This document shows, piece by piece, positions 16,092-23,490 of a stretch of DNA of 24,185 nucleotides. Location: positions 1-24,185 of IMG/VR virus record IMGVR_UViG_3300025096_000133; one strand, given 5' to 3'. The position numbers were made by a program, and so were the translations under genes. The notes beneath the pieces are model-generated. The model saw nothing but the letters and a program-made list of their open reading frames with translations. It was not told the DNA's origin and searched no databases. How positions within the stretch are numbered: the stretch's first letter is position 1; each line of letters starts with the position of its first letter. Source of the stretch: a virus.

Positions 16092-16586
16092 ATGAAAGAA
16101 CAAGCGATTCAAGTCCGCAAACAAGATGTCCTCAGGTATGTTTTGGGGGAGTCTGGTTACCATCCCGTTGAGGTTTCCCTTGATGAAAATTATTTGCTTA
16201 ATGAACGTTATGAGGCGTTTGATGCCTTTATTTATGATAGTCATTTAAAGAAGCGGATTGTCCAAGAGTTGGATTATATTAATTTTTGCAAAGAAGTTGA
16301 CAAGTTGAGGCGCATGTCATTGAGCGGCGAGCCGATAAGCAAAAGAGAAATCTTCTCTATGTGTGTCGAATTACAGGAAATCGCCCCTAAGAAAGTTTTA
16401 GTTGATGACTCTCTTGATGTTTCGGAGATGCCTGTAGTTGACAACAAACAAATTAAAAAAATATTTGGCTTAGATGGGTCAACGTCTACGTTTGGCGATT
16501 TCAAAATGACCGCAGAGGATCACGCTCTAGAAGAATACGAACAAGAAAAAAAGAAACTATTCGAAGGACTTGAAGAAGATGAATAA
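16092..16586 (+). CDS. Hypothetical protein (164 aa)
   Basis: Not recognised. The ATG at 16092 is preferred over the in-frame TTG at 16053 because the intervening bases hold a TTGACA box and a G-run with no initiation signal. The protein is soluble, helical and acidic (EQEKKKLFEGLEEDE at the end), with a central VDKLRRMSLSGEPISKREIF helix. Its stop overlaps the MazG-like start by 8 nt, suggesting joint expression. No motif supports a function. Confidence 0.65.
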   Translation: MKEQAIQVRKQDVLRYVLGESGYHPVEVSLDENYLLNERYEAFDAFIYDSHLKKRIVQELDYINFCKEVDKLRRMSLSGEPISKREIFSMCVELQEIAPKKVLVDDSLDVSEMPVVDNKQIKKIFGLDGSTSTFGDFKMTAEDHALEEYEQEKKKLFEGLEEDE

Positions 16587-16947
16587 TTTTTCCGAATTAG
16601 AAAGCAAGGTAATCGGTTGGGCAAAAGACCGAGGTATCTTTGATAATGGAGATACTTTAGCTCAGTTAGACAAAACACAGGAAGAACTTGAAGAAACAAT
16701 TCTTGCTGTAAAAAATCTACGAGACTGGCATCAAGCGATGGATCGCGAGCCTAGTCATGTTCACGCCAAAACAATAGAAGCATTAGAGAATGAGGTGGCC
16801 GATGGTATCGGAGATATGTTGGTGACCATTATTATTGCAGCTGAAATGGTTGATCTTGAGAGCACTTCTTGTTTGCAGTTGGCTTACGATGAGATCAAAG
16901 ACAGGACTGGTAAGATGGTCGAGGGGCAATTTGTTAAGGACAAATGA
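16579..16947 (+). CDS. MazG-like nucleotide pyrophosphohydrolase
   Basis: This 122-residue protein starts at the ATG at 16579, with GAAGGA about 10 nt upstream. It has the all-alpha NTP-PPase signature: KTQEELEETI (ExxE metal ligands), then NEVADGIGDMLVTIIIAAE (ExxD), and the family's closing YDEIKDRTGKMVEGQFVKD. These enzymes hydrolyse (d)NTPs to monophosphates and pyrophosphate, cleaning aberrant nucleotides or lowering alarmone levels; phage copies are common. Which substrate is used cannot be read from the sequence. It overlaps both neighbours (8 nt and ATGA). Confidence 0.88.
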   Translation: MNNFSELESKVIGWAKDRGIFDNGDTLAQLDKTQEELEETILAVKNLRDWHQAMDREPSHVHAKTIEALENEVADGIGDMLVTIIIAAEMVDLESTSCLQLAYDEIKDRTGKMVEGQFVKDK

Positions 16948-17078
16948 AGACTAAACAATCATCCTCCTACGAAGAAAAGAGAAAGAAGAGTTATAAGGGA
17001 TTTAACTCTAAAAAGAAGACTTCTTTTAACAAAGCCAGCAAATTTTATAAGAAAAAATCCAGAGGACAGGGGAAATAA
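16944..17078 (+). CDS. Small lysine-rich protein (44 aa)
   Basis: The start overlaps the MazG-like stop as ATGA. The product is 44 residues with about one third Lys or Arg and clusters such as EEKRKKSYKGF and FYKKKSRGQGK. It has no hydrophobic stretch. The composition suggests nucleic-acid or ribosome contact, but no family is recognised. The coupled start and clean stop before an intergenic region support a real gene. Confidence 0.55.
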   Translation: MKTKQSSSYEEKRKKSYKGFNSKKKTSFNKASKFYKKKSRGQGK

Positions 17079-17098
17079 CGGTTGAAATACCATTAAAA

Positions 17099-17104
17099 GT
17101 GTAA
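17099..17104 (+). promoter_or_regulatory. GTGTAA element and promoter-like boxes before the small membrane protein
   Basis: GTGTAA in AAAAGTGTAAATAATATT lies 25 nt before the ATG at 17130. TTGAAA (17082-17087), 18 nt, TAATAT (17106-17111) spans it and could be the actual promoter. Confidence 0.45.
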
Positions 17105-17129
17105 ATAATATTAATAACAACTATTTAAA

Positions 17130-17315
17130 ATGGACATTATTCTTCAATTAATTCAGGATAACCCTTGGTTTGGCGTGGTAACTAGCGCTATTGCACTTGC
17201 TTCCGCTGTGGCCGCAGCTACCCCTACCCCCACAAAGGGGAGTCTCTGGTCGAAGGTCTACGCAGTCATCGACTGGGCAGCTTTAAACATCGGAAAAGCA
17301 AAGGATAGACGCTAA
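17130..17315 (+). CDS. Small membrane protein (61 aa)
   Basis: The N-terminal half has one hydrophobic helix (about 13-30, WFGVVTSAIALASAVAAAT), followed by a TPTPTKGSLWSK linker and an amphipathic VYAVIDWAALNIGKAKDRR end. Very similar short phage proteins with an ALNxGKAK ending are common and of unknown function; some are annotated as holin-like, but a better holin sits beside the endolysin. It has its own promoter-like region and a terminator about 20 nt after the stop. Confidence 0.72.
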   Translation: MDIILQLIQDNPWFGVVTSAIALASAVAAATPTPTKGSLWSKVYAVIDWAALNIGKAKDRR

Positions 17316-17337
17316 TCCCGATACCATACGCCTCATG

Positions 17338-17371
17338 AAAACCCCCATCCATTGCGGGTGGGGGTTTTTTT
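17338..17371 (+). terminator. Rho-independent terminator
   Basis: AAAACCCCCATCC (17338-17350) pairs with GGGTGGGGGTTTT (17356-17368) around ATTGC, followed by more T. It closes the plus-strand block that ends with the small membrane protein. Confidence 0.92.
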
Positions 17372-17373
17372 GC

Positions 17374-17401
17374 TTGCGAAGCTAACCAATTCCTCTATAA
17401 T
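17374..17401 (+). promoter_or_regulatory. Promoter with -10 box 6 nt before the start codon
   Basis: TTGCGA (17374-17379), 16 nt, perfect TATAAT (17396-17401), then 6 nt to the ATG at 17408. As with 14332 and 11590, the expected transcription start is at the start codon. Confidence 0.6.
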
Positions 17402-17407
17402 AAACCT

Positions 17408-17941
17408 ATGATGTCAGATAAAGCGCGGGGTTTGTCGGGTTCTAAGCATGTAGCCCACACCCAAAAACTAATGGATGAATCCACAGAGAGGTATCACGGC
17501 TCTTGTTTATCTGCTGGTTTGACGATCAAGAAAGCCACCAAAAAACAAGACATCGGTCATGTTGATTTCATAATAAACGGTGAAACTGTAGATTTAAAAG
17601 GATTAAAAAACTCCACCCGAGAGGGCAAAATTCTCCTAGAGTTCTTCAATGTCCGAGGAAAGACGGGGTGGTGCAATGAAAAGGGCACTCCCTTGTGGGT
17701 AGCTTTTGATTTGGGGGCTTTTTTCCTCCATGTAAAAAACATCGACCTCTACAACCTCGCAAAAGAAAAATGCGACTTAAGGGACACGGTTACCCGAGTA
17801 GATGAGTGTCTCTATAAAGGATATAGACGCAAGGGACGAAAAGATTTAATGTCTATGGTTCTTCTTAAAGATGTCTTGGAGAGCTGCGAGCATTGGTTCT
17901 TACCCTATGCTAAATACCAAATACCTCTTGAAGAGGTTTAG
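17408..17941 (+). CDS. Possible PD-(D/E)XK-type nuclease
   Basis: This 177-residue soluble protein has the core HVDFIINGETVDLKGLK (about 51-67), which fits the beta hairpin of PD-(D/E)XK nucleases, with Asp53 and Asp62-x-Lys64 as candidate metal and catalytic residues. A strand ILLEFFNVRGKTGW and a helix follow, as in such folds. The upstream helix would supply the conserved Glu, which is not obvious. The function is therefore a fold-level guess. A second ATG directly follows the first, so the start may be 17411. The gene is a single unit between a terminator and the convergent LamG gene, whose stop overlaps it by 4 bp. Confidence 0.6.
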   Translation: MMSDKARGLSGSKHVAHTQKLMDESTERYHGSCLSAGLTIKKATKKQDIGHVDFIINGETVDLKGLKNSTREGKILLEFFNVRGKTGWCNEKGTPLWVAFDLGAFFLHVKNIDLYNLAKEKCDLRDTVTRVDECLYKGYRRKGRKDLMSMVLLKDVLESCEHWFLPYAKYQIPLEEV

Positions 17942-19317
17942 GGAGCGTCTGCTACTATGTCGGAGGCAGTCATGTTTTCCATTAGTCCTGCATATCCGTT
18001 GACTTGTTTAACGGAGACGTTGTCGAGGTAGAGAGTTGAATCACCGCCAAGGCTTTGGAAGACCTGAAAAGAGCTACTAGAGCCTGTTGCAGTTGCTGTG
18101 GTGTAGAAGGTAATATTTGTCCAAGCACCCGTTACTGCTAGGTTGTGAGACGGATCAAGGTCACTACCGTCTCCATCTTTGAGCTTCATAATCCACCGAT
18201 ATGTGGGACCAGCGGCTATCTCCAAGTAATAATAGAACGACACCTTATACACTGTCCCAGCGACCAATGAAAACGTATCGCTCTTGAGTCCCTCTGATCC
18301 TGCGTTGGCAACGCACTTCCTTGAATACGTTCCAGAATATACTTGTTCCGTGCTACGTTCGTTAGTGGTTGGAGAACCAAGGTCGTTCCAATTATCGTCA
18401 AGCTCCATGTCCCCGTTGAGGACCAATTCGCTCCCTAGAGTAGGATTTACCTGATCTCCGATTAAGCCGTTTCCAGCAACATTTCCGTCGTCTAAAGGTC
18501 CGTCGCCCATTCTCCACCATGCGGTTGGGCTGTATGGGGCGAGAGATTGGGGTGTCCCGCCATTGTAGATGGCGAGGACTTGGGCGGCAGAAAGGGCTCT
18601 GTCGAAGATTGCAACTTCGTCGATCTTTCCGTCGAGAAACTGGGTGGGGTGGGGATGGCTTATTGCCCCAATAAGAATATTGGTGTCGGGATTCGTCGCA
18701 GCGTCTTGCGTGTAGGACATGGTGTCCCTAGAAACCCCGTCGATATAGTAGCTCGCAGTTCCACCGTCCGCGACGAGGCAGATGTGGAGCCATGTGTCTA
18801 CCGAAACGTAAGCGCTAATATCTGTTGTTCTTTTGAAGGAATCTTGGACGCCGAACTTGGCGTTGGTGCCGTTAAACCCGCAGTAGAATCTGTGGCTGTT
18901 GCTCGCCCCACATAGTTGGTCTCCATTAAAATTGTCCATCTTGCACCAGAAACACATCGTGGCATTCGTGTTGATGAAGTCGGGTTGGTAGTTAGTGTCC
19001 ACATAATCATCAGCGCCATCAAAAACGACACTATAGGTATCCCACTTATAATCTCTAAAATCTCCCGTTCCCTGATAACTAAACCCTGCATTATAGGGTT
19101 CCAAAAACAATCCCGTTGCGTTGGGTTCTGTGGGTGTCCAGCTTGTATAAAGGGAATTAACATTGCGATTATATTCTCTTATTAAATGCTGGGAATCCCA
19201 CTCTCCTCCCTGACCACTCAACAAATACATACCAGTGACCTCACCCCTGAAAGTGGCCCAATCTGGCGATGTGACCGCAGTGCTGGAATGTATTTGTCCT
19301 AATAGGTCAGTAGGCAT
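17938..19317 (-). CDS. LamG-domain virion-type protein, short paralogue
   Basis: This 459-residue protein has three parts. The N-terminal region (about 1-90) begins DLLGQIHSST and continues SPDWATFRGEVTGMYLLSG; it is shared nearly identically with the 882-aa paralogue. A LamG/concanavalin-like domain (about 92-248) includes DGADDYVDTNY, WLHICLVADGG, YYIDGV and GKIDEVAIFDRALSAAQ. A linker follows (YNGGTPQSL, then AWWRMGDG; about 247-272), and then a carbohydrate-binding-like jelly roll (about 290-445) ending TLYLDNVSVKQ. It ends NMTASDIVADAP, the same point at which the longer paralogue continues into further LamG domains. No signal peptide is present. The likely role is an appendage or adhesion protein of the virion; this is inferred from the modules and from LamG use in the tail protein L. 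Confidence 0.8.
   Translation of the reverse strand: MPTDLLGQIHSSTAVTSPDWATFRGEVTGMYLLSGQGGEWDSQHLIREYNRNVNSLYTSWTPTEPNATGLFLEPYNAGFSYQGTGDFRDYKWDTYSVVFDGADDYVDTNYQPDFINTNATMCFWCKMDNFNGDQLCGASNSHRFYCGFNGTNAKFGVQDSFKRTTDISAYVSVDTWLHICLVADGGTASYYIDGVSRDTMSYTQDAATNPDTNILIGAISHPHPTQFLDGKIDEVAIFDRALSAAQVLAIYNGGTPQSLAPYSPTAWWRMGDGPLDDGNVAGNGLIGDQVNPTLGSELVLNGDMELDDNWNDLGSPTTNERSTEQVYSGTYSRKCVANAGSEGLKSDTFSLVAGTVYKVSFYYYLEIAAGPTYRWIMKLKDGDGSDLDPSHNLAVTGAWTNITFYTTATATGSSSSFQVFQSLGGDSTLYLDNVSVKQVNGYAGLMENMTASDIVADAP
18500..18573. repeat. 74-bp LamG linker repeat, copy 1
   Basis: This segment encodes the end of a LamG domain plus the YNGGTP/WWRMGDG linker. It is very similar at the DNA level to 20318-20391 and 21392-21465, sharing the perfect core GGTGTCCCGCCATTGTAGAT. 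Confidence 0.85.
19040..19131. repeat. 92-bp perfect direct repeat, copy 1
   Basis: Identical over 92 bp to 21956-22047, inside the shared N-terminal region of the two LamG paralogues. Flanking sequence differs at scattered sites, which points to recent duplication or gene conversion. Confidence 0.95.
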
Positions 19318-19322
19318 TTTGA

Positions 19323-19571
19323 TTAGTGTGGGTCAGGCGCTGTCCAATCAGGACCACTCATGATTTCAAGTATCTCTGCATGGGTATAGGTAGTAATCCC
19401 ATTAAATACCGCAGGCCTTTCGCCTTCGTATTTTAAGACAACCCTATCTGCTCCCTCTCCCTCTACGGAATGGCGCAAGGTGTCGAAGGATGACTCCATC
19501 GCCGCGTCCATCATCCCCGAGGTTACGTTAGAAAAGGGAAGGGTCATGTAATGTCTGTTATTATAATTCAT
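19323..19571 (-). CDS. Hypothetical protein (82 aa) between the LamG genes
   Basis: Not recognised. This 82-residue protein begins MNYNNRHYMTLPFSN, has a helical SGMMDAAMESSFDTLRHSV and an EILEIMSGPDW near the end, with no signal or membrane segment. It lies 5 nt upstream of the short LamG gene and 13 nt downstream of the long one, so all three are probably one transcript. Its size and position suggest an accessory or attachment factor for the LamG proteins, but nothing in the sequence shows this. Confidence 0.65.
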   Translation of the reverse strand: MNYNNRHYMTLPFSNVTSGMMDAAMESSFDTLRHSVEGEGADRVVLKYEGERPAVFNGITTYTHAEILEIMSGPDWTAPDPH

Positions 19572-19584
19572 ATTTTTTTTATTT

Positions 19585-22233
19585 TTAAGGTGTATCCGCT
19601 CTTAAAGCGGCGTCATTAATGATAACTCCGTCAGTTGCCCCCCGAATTACGGCTGGGTTGGCAATGGAGGTAGTGTTGATTGTAACGGTTTGCCCACTGG
19701 TCGCCGTGAAGCTGGGTGCTCCTTTGGTGGCCAAGGCGAAGTTGATATCTAGCACTGGGGTTTCTGTTGGTGCCGCTTGGTTGGCGACCGCTGAGTTCCA
19801 CACCCGTGCTCTCTGCACGGAGCCGTTAAACGGGAGACTCCCTCCCGCGTTGTTAGTGCCAACCTCAAGAGGGGCCGAACTATTGTATAGGGCGGTTGCG
19901 ACACAAGTCACATCGGTGCCCAGTTGGACCCCATTCACATAGAATCGAACATCCAACCCGTTTCGCATCACCATGAGGTCGGCGGTCGCTCCAGCAGCCA
20001 ACACATTTGCGGCAGTCGAAGTATAGGTATTAGTGGCAGACCCATTAAAAGACAAAGTTAGTTCCAGTTTTCCGTCCGTTCGTAAATACAGATACCACGC
20101 ACGTTGGTTGCCCGTTGAGTTATACTTTGAGATTAGCATCAAGGAAGCGGAAGGAGTCCAATCCGCCGTCGTCACACCTTTCGCTTCCAACGTGAAGTCA
20201 GTGAACCCGTCCAAGTCGGCGGCATCAGGGACACTGGCGTAATTTCCCGCAACCGCAGGCAAAAACAAAGCATTTGCGTCGGTTGCAGCAGCGTCATGAA
20301 GGATGCGATAACAATCGCCGTCTCCCATTCTCCACCATGAGACGGGGCTGTATGAGGCGAGAGATTGGGGTGTCCCGCCATTGTAGATGGCCGTAATTTG
20401 TGCTGCCGACAGAGCCGAGTCCCAGACGGCTACCTCGTCGATGTTGCCGTCGAACGGGTAAGAGGATGATGAATATGCCCCGATAATTGTTTTGAGACCC
20501 GCAAAGTCCATGTCCCCAGCGGAAGGGAACGTGCCAGTGGTGCCAAGGGCAGTCTGGTCAACCCCGTCTACATACATCTTGCTGTTTGCCTCGCTACCAA
20601 CCGAATAAACGCAGACGATATGATGCCAACTCGCAGTGTCGGTGAATGCAGCAATGCGTTCCCACCCACCACCATTGAGCTTGAATCGCAGGTGGTTGCT
20701 AGCCAACGCTACGTCGATTTCACCATAAGCAGCCGAGAAAGGGCCAATTTCAAACATCCCATCGTCTCCGCTAGTGACACCCGCTTTGAACCACATCGAG
20801 ACCGTCAGACTCCCAGCGTAATTGTCTCCCAGAGCATCCCCAAGAGCTGTTCCTGCGTCCACATACTCATCAACGCCATCGAAAAGAACACTATAGACAT
20901 CCCATTTATTACTTAGGGGTGTGTCTGCTACTATGTCGGAGGCTTCCATGTTGATCATGCCTCCCTGATTTCCGTTATAGTCTTTGACTGATACGTTGGT
21001 AATAGAGCCTACAAAGTCGGAGTAAGCCTCAAAGTAAGCCTTACCGCCAACATTTGTGAAAAAAGTATATTTTTTGTGACCCACGCTAGTCTCAACCATA
21101 TCAAAGATTACCTGAGATCCGTTGACCCAATACTTAAGTCCTTCGCCGTTAGTGGAAACTAAATCAAATTCTAGAACACAGGCTTTATTTATTGTGTGGA
21201 CATGATCTTGTATCAACGAGGTAAAACTTGCTTGGGTTCCATCACAAGAGGCTACTCCTCCAGCGATACTCCACCCCGCCGCCTTTGTCCAATCTGTGTC
21301 AGAGGCGAAATTCCCGTTCGTTATCAGTTCGCTCCCCAAAGTCAGGTTCATCTGATCTCCGATTATTTTGTCACCCCCATCATCTAAAAGCCCGTCTCCC
21401 ATTCTCCACCATGCGAGGGGGCTGTATGGGGTTAAGGATTCGGGTGTCCCGCCATTGTAGATAGCTCTGATTTGCACTGCCGACAGAGCAGAATCAAAAA
21501 TGGTCACTTCGTCCATGAGTCCCTTGAACTCCCGTGCCGTGGAGTGGTTCCAAGTGCCAATCCGCATATTGGTTGTGTCACTGGGAGGACGACTAGTATC
21601 TGCCGCCGTAGTGTCGAGACTTCCGTCGATGTAAAATTTGTAATTCGTTCCGTCCCATGTCCACACGACATGATGCCATGTAGCGTCTGTTATGACCCCC
21701 ACGGAGGAAGATTGCGTAGACTCATCAATCGCTCCAGCAACTTGCCCATTAGTCCGAACCCACAGTGCGTATCCCTTTCTACCGCTGCCTTCATCCGATT
21801 TATCTACGATGCGTTTGGAATTATCATCCGCAGAAACGTCATCAATTTTAATCCACGCGGAAATGGTCCCGTTGGAATTGTAGAGTCGTAAGGCTCCCGC
21901 TTGACTGCCCAGCTCAACGTAATCATCTACCCCATCAAAATCTAAACTATAAGTGTCCCACTTATAATCTCTAAAATCTCCCGTTCCCTGATAACTAAAC
22001 CCTGCATTATAGGGTTCCAAAAACAATCCCGTTGCGTTGGGTTCTGTTGGCGTCCAGCTCTTATACAAAGAGTTAATGTTTCTATTGTATTCTCTTATTA
22101 GGTGTTGGGAACCCCACTCCCCCCCTTGGCCGCTTAATAAATACATTCCAGTGACCTCACCCCTGAAAGTAGCCCAATCTGGTGACGTAGTGTCGGTGCT
22201 GGAATGGATTTGTCCTAATAAGTCGTTGGGCAT
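19585..22233 (-). CDS. Multi-LamG virion-type protein, long paralogue
   Basis: This 882-residue mosaic protein has, in order: the shared N-terminal region (about 1-90); LamG 1 (about 95-253); linker YNGGTPESL/AWWRMGDG (about 254-278); a jelly-roll, carbohydrate-binding-like domain (about 295-420, ending ITNVSVKDYNG); the ASDIVADTP junction; LamG 2 (about 445-612); a second linker (about 613-638); and LamG 3 (about 655-830) with a C-terminal tail ending ALRADTP. LamG signatures include DFDGVDDYVELG, ATWHHVVWTWDGTNYKFYIDG and DEVTIFDSALSAVQ. The ATG at 22233 is preceded 11 nt upstream by a GTGTAA element, and it leads a three-gene operon. It is probably a surface adhesion or decoration protein that binds glycans (inference). 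Confidence 0.82.
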   Translation of the reverse strand: MPNDLLGQIHSSTDTTSPDWATFRGEVTGMYLLSGQGGEWGSQHLIREYNRNINSLYKSWTPTEPNATGLFLEPYNAGFSYQGTGDFRDYKWDTYSLDFDGVDDYVELGSQAGALRLYNSNGTISAWIKIDDVSADDNSKRIVDKSDEGSGRKGYALWVRTNGQVAGAIDESTQSSSVGVITDATWHHVVWTWDGTNYKFYIDGSLDTTAADTSRPPSDTTNMRIGTWNHSTAREFKGLMDEVTIFDSALSAVQIRAIYNGGTPESLTPYSPLAWWRMGDGLLDDGGDKIIGDQMNLTLGSELITNGNFASDTDWTKAAGWSIAGGVASCDGTQASFTSLIQDHVHTINKACVLEFDLVSTNGEGLKYWVNGSQVIFDMVETSVGHKKYTFFTNVGGKAYFEAYSDFVGSITNVSVKDYNGNQGGMINMEASDIVADTPLSNKWDVYSVLFDGVDEYVDAGTALGDALGDNYAGSLTVSMWFKAGVTSGDDGMFEIGPFSAAYGEIDVALASNHLRFKLNGGGWERIAAFTDTASWHHIVCVYSVGSEANSKMYVDGVDQTALGTTGTFPSAGDMDFAGLKTIIGAYSSSSYPFDGNIDEVAVWDSALSAAQITAIYNGGTPQSLASYSPVSWWRMGDGDCYRILHDAAATDANALFLPAVAGNYASVPDAADLDGFTDFTLEAKGVTTADWTPSASLMLISKYNSTGNQRAWYLYLRTDGKLELTLSFNGSATNTYTSTAANVLAAGATADLMVMRNGLDVRFYVNGVQLGTDVTCVATALYNSSAPLEVGTNNAGGSLPFNGSVQRARVWNSAVANQAAPTETPVLDINFALATKGAPSFTATSGQTVTINTTSIANPAVIRGATDGVIINDAALRADTP
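20318..20391. repeat. 74-bp LamG linker repeat, copy 2
   Basis: Marks the junction between LamG 2 and LamG 3 of the 882-aa protein; nearly identical to copies at 18500 and 21392. Confidence 0.85.
21392..21465. repeat. 74-bp LamG linker repeat, copy 3
   Basis: Marks the end of LamG 1 of the 882-aa protein. It shares the core with the other two copies, with most differences in the middle third. Confidence 0.85.
21956..22047. repeat. 92-bp perfect direct repeat, copy 2
   Basis: Identical to 19040-19131. The two copies are 2916 bp apart in the same orientation, so recombination between them would delete one LamG gene and the 82-aa gene. Confidence 0.95.
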
Positions 22234-22244
22234 TACTCTATTAG

Positions 22245-22250
22245 TTACAC
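22245..22250 (-). promoter_or_regulatory. GTGTAA element upstream of the LamG operon
   Basis: The minus strand reads AAAGGTGTAACTAATAGAG, 11 nt before the ATG of the 882-aa gene. It shares GTGTAACTA with the holin copy. Confidence 0.5.
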
Positions 22251-22276
22251 CTTTTTCAGAAATGTTGAAATTGTGC

Positions 22277-22305
22277 TTGAAATTTGATTTAAATTGTCCT
22301 AGAAT
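22277..22305 (+). promoter_or_regulatory. Sigma70-like promoter for the right-hand plus-strand genes
   Basis: TTGAAA (22277-22282), 17 nt, TAGAAT (22300-22305). It sits in the 113-bp divergent gap between the LamG operon and the small membrane protein, leaving a leader of about 35 nt. Confidence 0.55.
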
Positions 22306-22317
22306 ACCTAGGAGATT

Positions 22318-22350
22318 ATGAGGAAGAGTGTAAGTCGTCTACAGCAATGA
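22318..22350 (+). CDS. Possible 10-codon leader peptide
   Basis: ATG at 22318 opens MRKSVSRLQQ and its TGA (22348-22350) overlaps the next ATG as ATGA. AGGAG lies 3 nt upstream, the best Shine-Dalgarno in the region, whereas the downstream gene has none at standard spacing. It may couple translation; at this length chance is also possible. Confidence 0.25.
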   Translation: MRKSVSRLQQ

Positions 22351-22598
22351 ATATTAAATTAATAAAAATACTATACGCAATCCTGTGCATTTTGGCGGGA
22401 TTGACAGTGGGATTAGTTTTGGCCCTTTATGTGGGGATAATGTCCTTCTTACACACTTTCATTGTGTTTCCTGTTCAAGTTTATAAGGGATGCGTAAAAA
22501 GCGCTATAGACAAAAAGAACGGAGAAGACTCAGATGATGTTGGGGGAATGTGGGAGCGTCACATACGCAAGATGAAAGATCTAAACGAAAAGAATTAA
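22347..22598 (+). CDS. Small membrane protein (83 aa)
   Basis: A long hydrophobic N-terminal half (about 5-43, LIKILYAILCILAGLTVGLVLALYVG then MSFLHTFIVF) suits one long or two short membrane helices. It is followed by a charged cytoplasmic-type tail, KSAIDKKNGEDSDD and ERHIRKMKDLNEKN. No family is recognised. It is the first of three closely spaced genes before the tRNA, driven by the promoter at 22277-22305. Confidence 0.65.
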   Translation: MNIKLIKILYAILCILAGLTVGLVLALYVGIMSFLHTFIVFPVQVYKGCVKSAIDKKNGEDSDDVGGMWERHIRKMKDLNEKN

Positions 22599-22609
22599 AA
22601 TAAAAAACA

Positions 22610-23122
22610 ATGACATCAATTGACATCAGCAGGTGGAATCACAATATTGGGCTGGGTGATCCTCATTACTCGTTAGTTTTACGAGACAGCAAAATATCAG
22701 ACAAGATATTAAGAGCCTTAAAGCTTAAAGAAGAAAAGGAAAATTTAGTTTTCCCCTTTTTCTCTTTGCTCGATCCAAATAAGATCGTTGGAGCATTTAC
22801 AGCTACGTGGAATAAAAAACAAGACTATCAAGGGCTAAGGGGACGCGCTAACGATTATCTTTATCCCTTGTGTGTTCCCAATGTTGATTTAGATCCGACC
22901 AAATTACTTCACCTTGTGAGATCTCCTCTTTCTGTGGCCGAGTATTTAAGTGATAACAAAAATGCCATAGCGTTTTGTCGGGACGATAAAATATCGGATA
23001 GCTTGGTTGAGTATATTATTAATAATGATATCAAAGAAATAAAATGCGTGGGTCTGCGGAGAAGCTATATTTTGGAAAGAAACCTTTATGAAGCTGGTCA
23101 CAATTGTCTTGTAAGGTCATGA
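22610..23122 (+). CDS. Hypothetical protein (170 aa)
   Basis: Not recognised. This 170-residue soluble alpha/beta protein begins MTSIDISRWNHNIG, with VFPFFSLLDPNKIVGAFT, a central LLHLVRSPLSVAEYL, and the ending IKEIKCVGLRRSYILERNL. No catalytic motif stands out. The start follows an A-rich leader without Shine-Dalgarno; its stop overlaps the next gene as ATGA. Confidence 0.65.
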   Translation: MTSIDISRWNHNIGLGDPHYSLVLRDSKISDKILRALKLKEEKENLVFPFFSLLDPNKIVGAFTATWNKKQDYQGLRGRANDYLYPLCVPNVDLDPTKLLHLVRSPLSVAEYLSDNKNAIAFCRDDKISDSLVEYIINNDIKEIKCVGLRRSYILERNLYEAGHNCLVRS

Positions 23123-23490
23123 ACACAAAAGAACTACTCCAACTCCATGATGATACCTGCAACGCTTGTAGGGTAATCATGCAAAAGAAAAACAGTGACT
23201 ATACTGGCGGCAAAGGTGCCACCGATGTGTTTGCTAATTTTAATGCATCTACAATACTGAACATCCACCCCGTTCAGGGATTACTCCTCCGTGTAATCGA
23301 CAAAATACAAAGGATTCGTTCCTTTACTAACGATAAAGAGCTGTTGGTCCCTAATGAAACCGTGGAGGATGCCTGTGATGACATAGTAAACTATGCTATC
23401 TTAGCTAAGGCAATGCTGATGGAAGAAAGATCCCAGATCGAACAGGATTCGCCAAATAAAGAACCTTATCCATACGATTTGGTGAAATAA
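23119..23490 (+). CDS. DUF1599-like (nucleotide modification associated) protein
   Basis: This 123-residue protein begins at the ATG at 23119; an in-frame TTG 15 nt upstream lacks support. The pattern IMQKKNSDYTGG, then FANFNAS, HPVQGLLLRVIDKIQRI and a VEDACDDIVNYAILAKAM helix fits the DUF1599 family, small all-alpha proteins found beside nucleotide-modification genes in phages. The biochemical role is not established. Together with the MazG-like protein it suggests handling of nucleotides, but no base-modification enzymes are seen in the window. The stop is immediately followed by the tRNA. Confidence 0.72.
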   Translation: MNTKELLQLHDDTCNACRVIMQKKNSDYTGGKGATDVFANFNASTILNIHPVQGLLLRVIDKIQRIRSFTNDKELLVPNETVEDACDDIVNYAILAKAMLMEERSQIEQDSPNKEPYPYDLVK

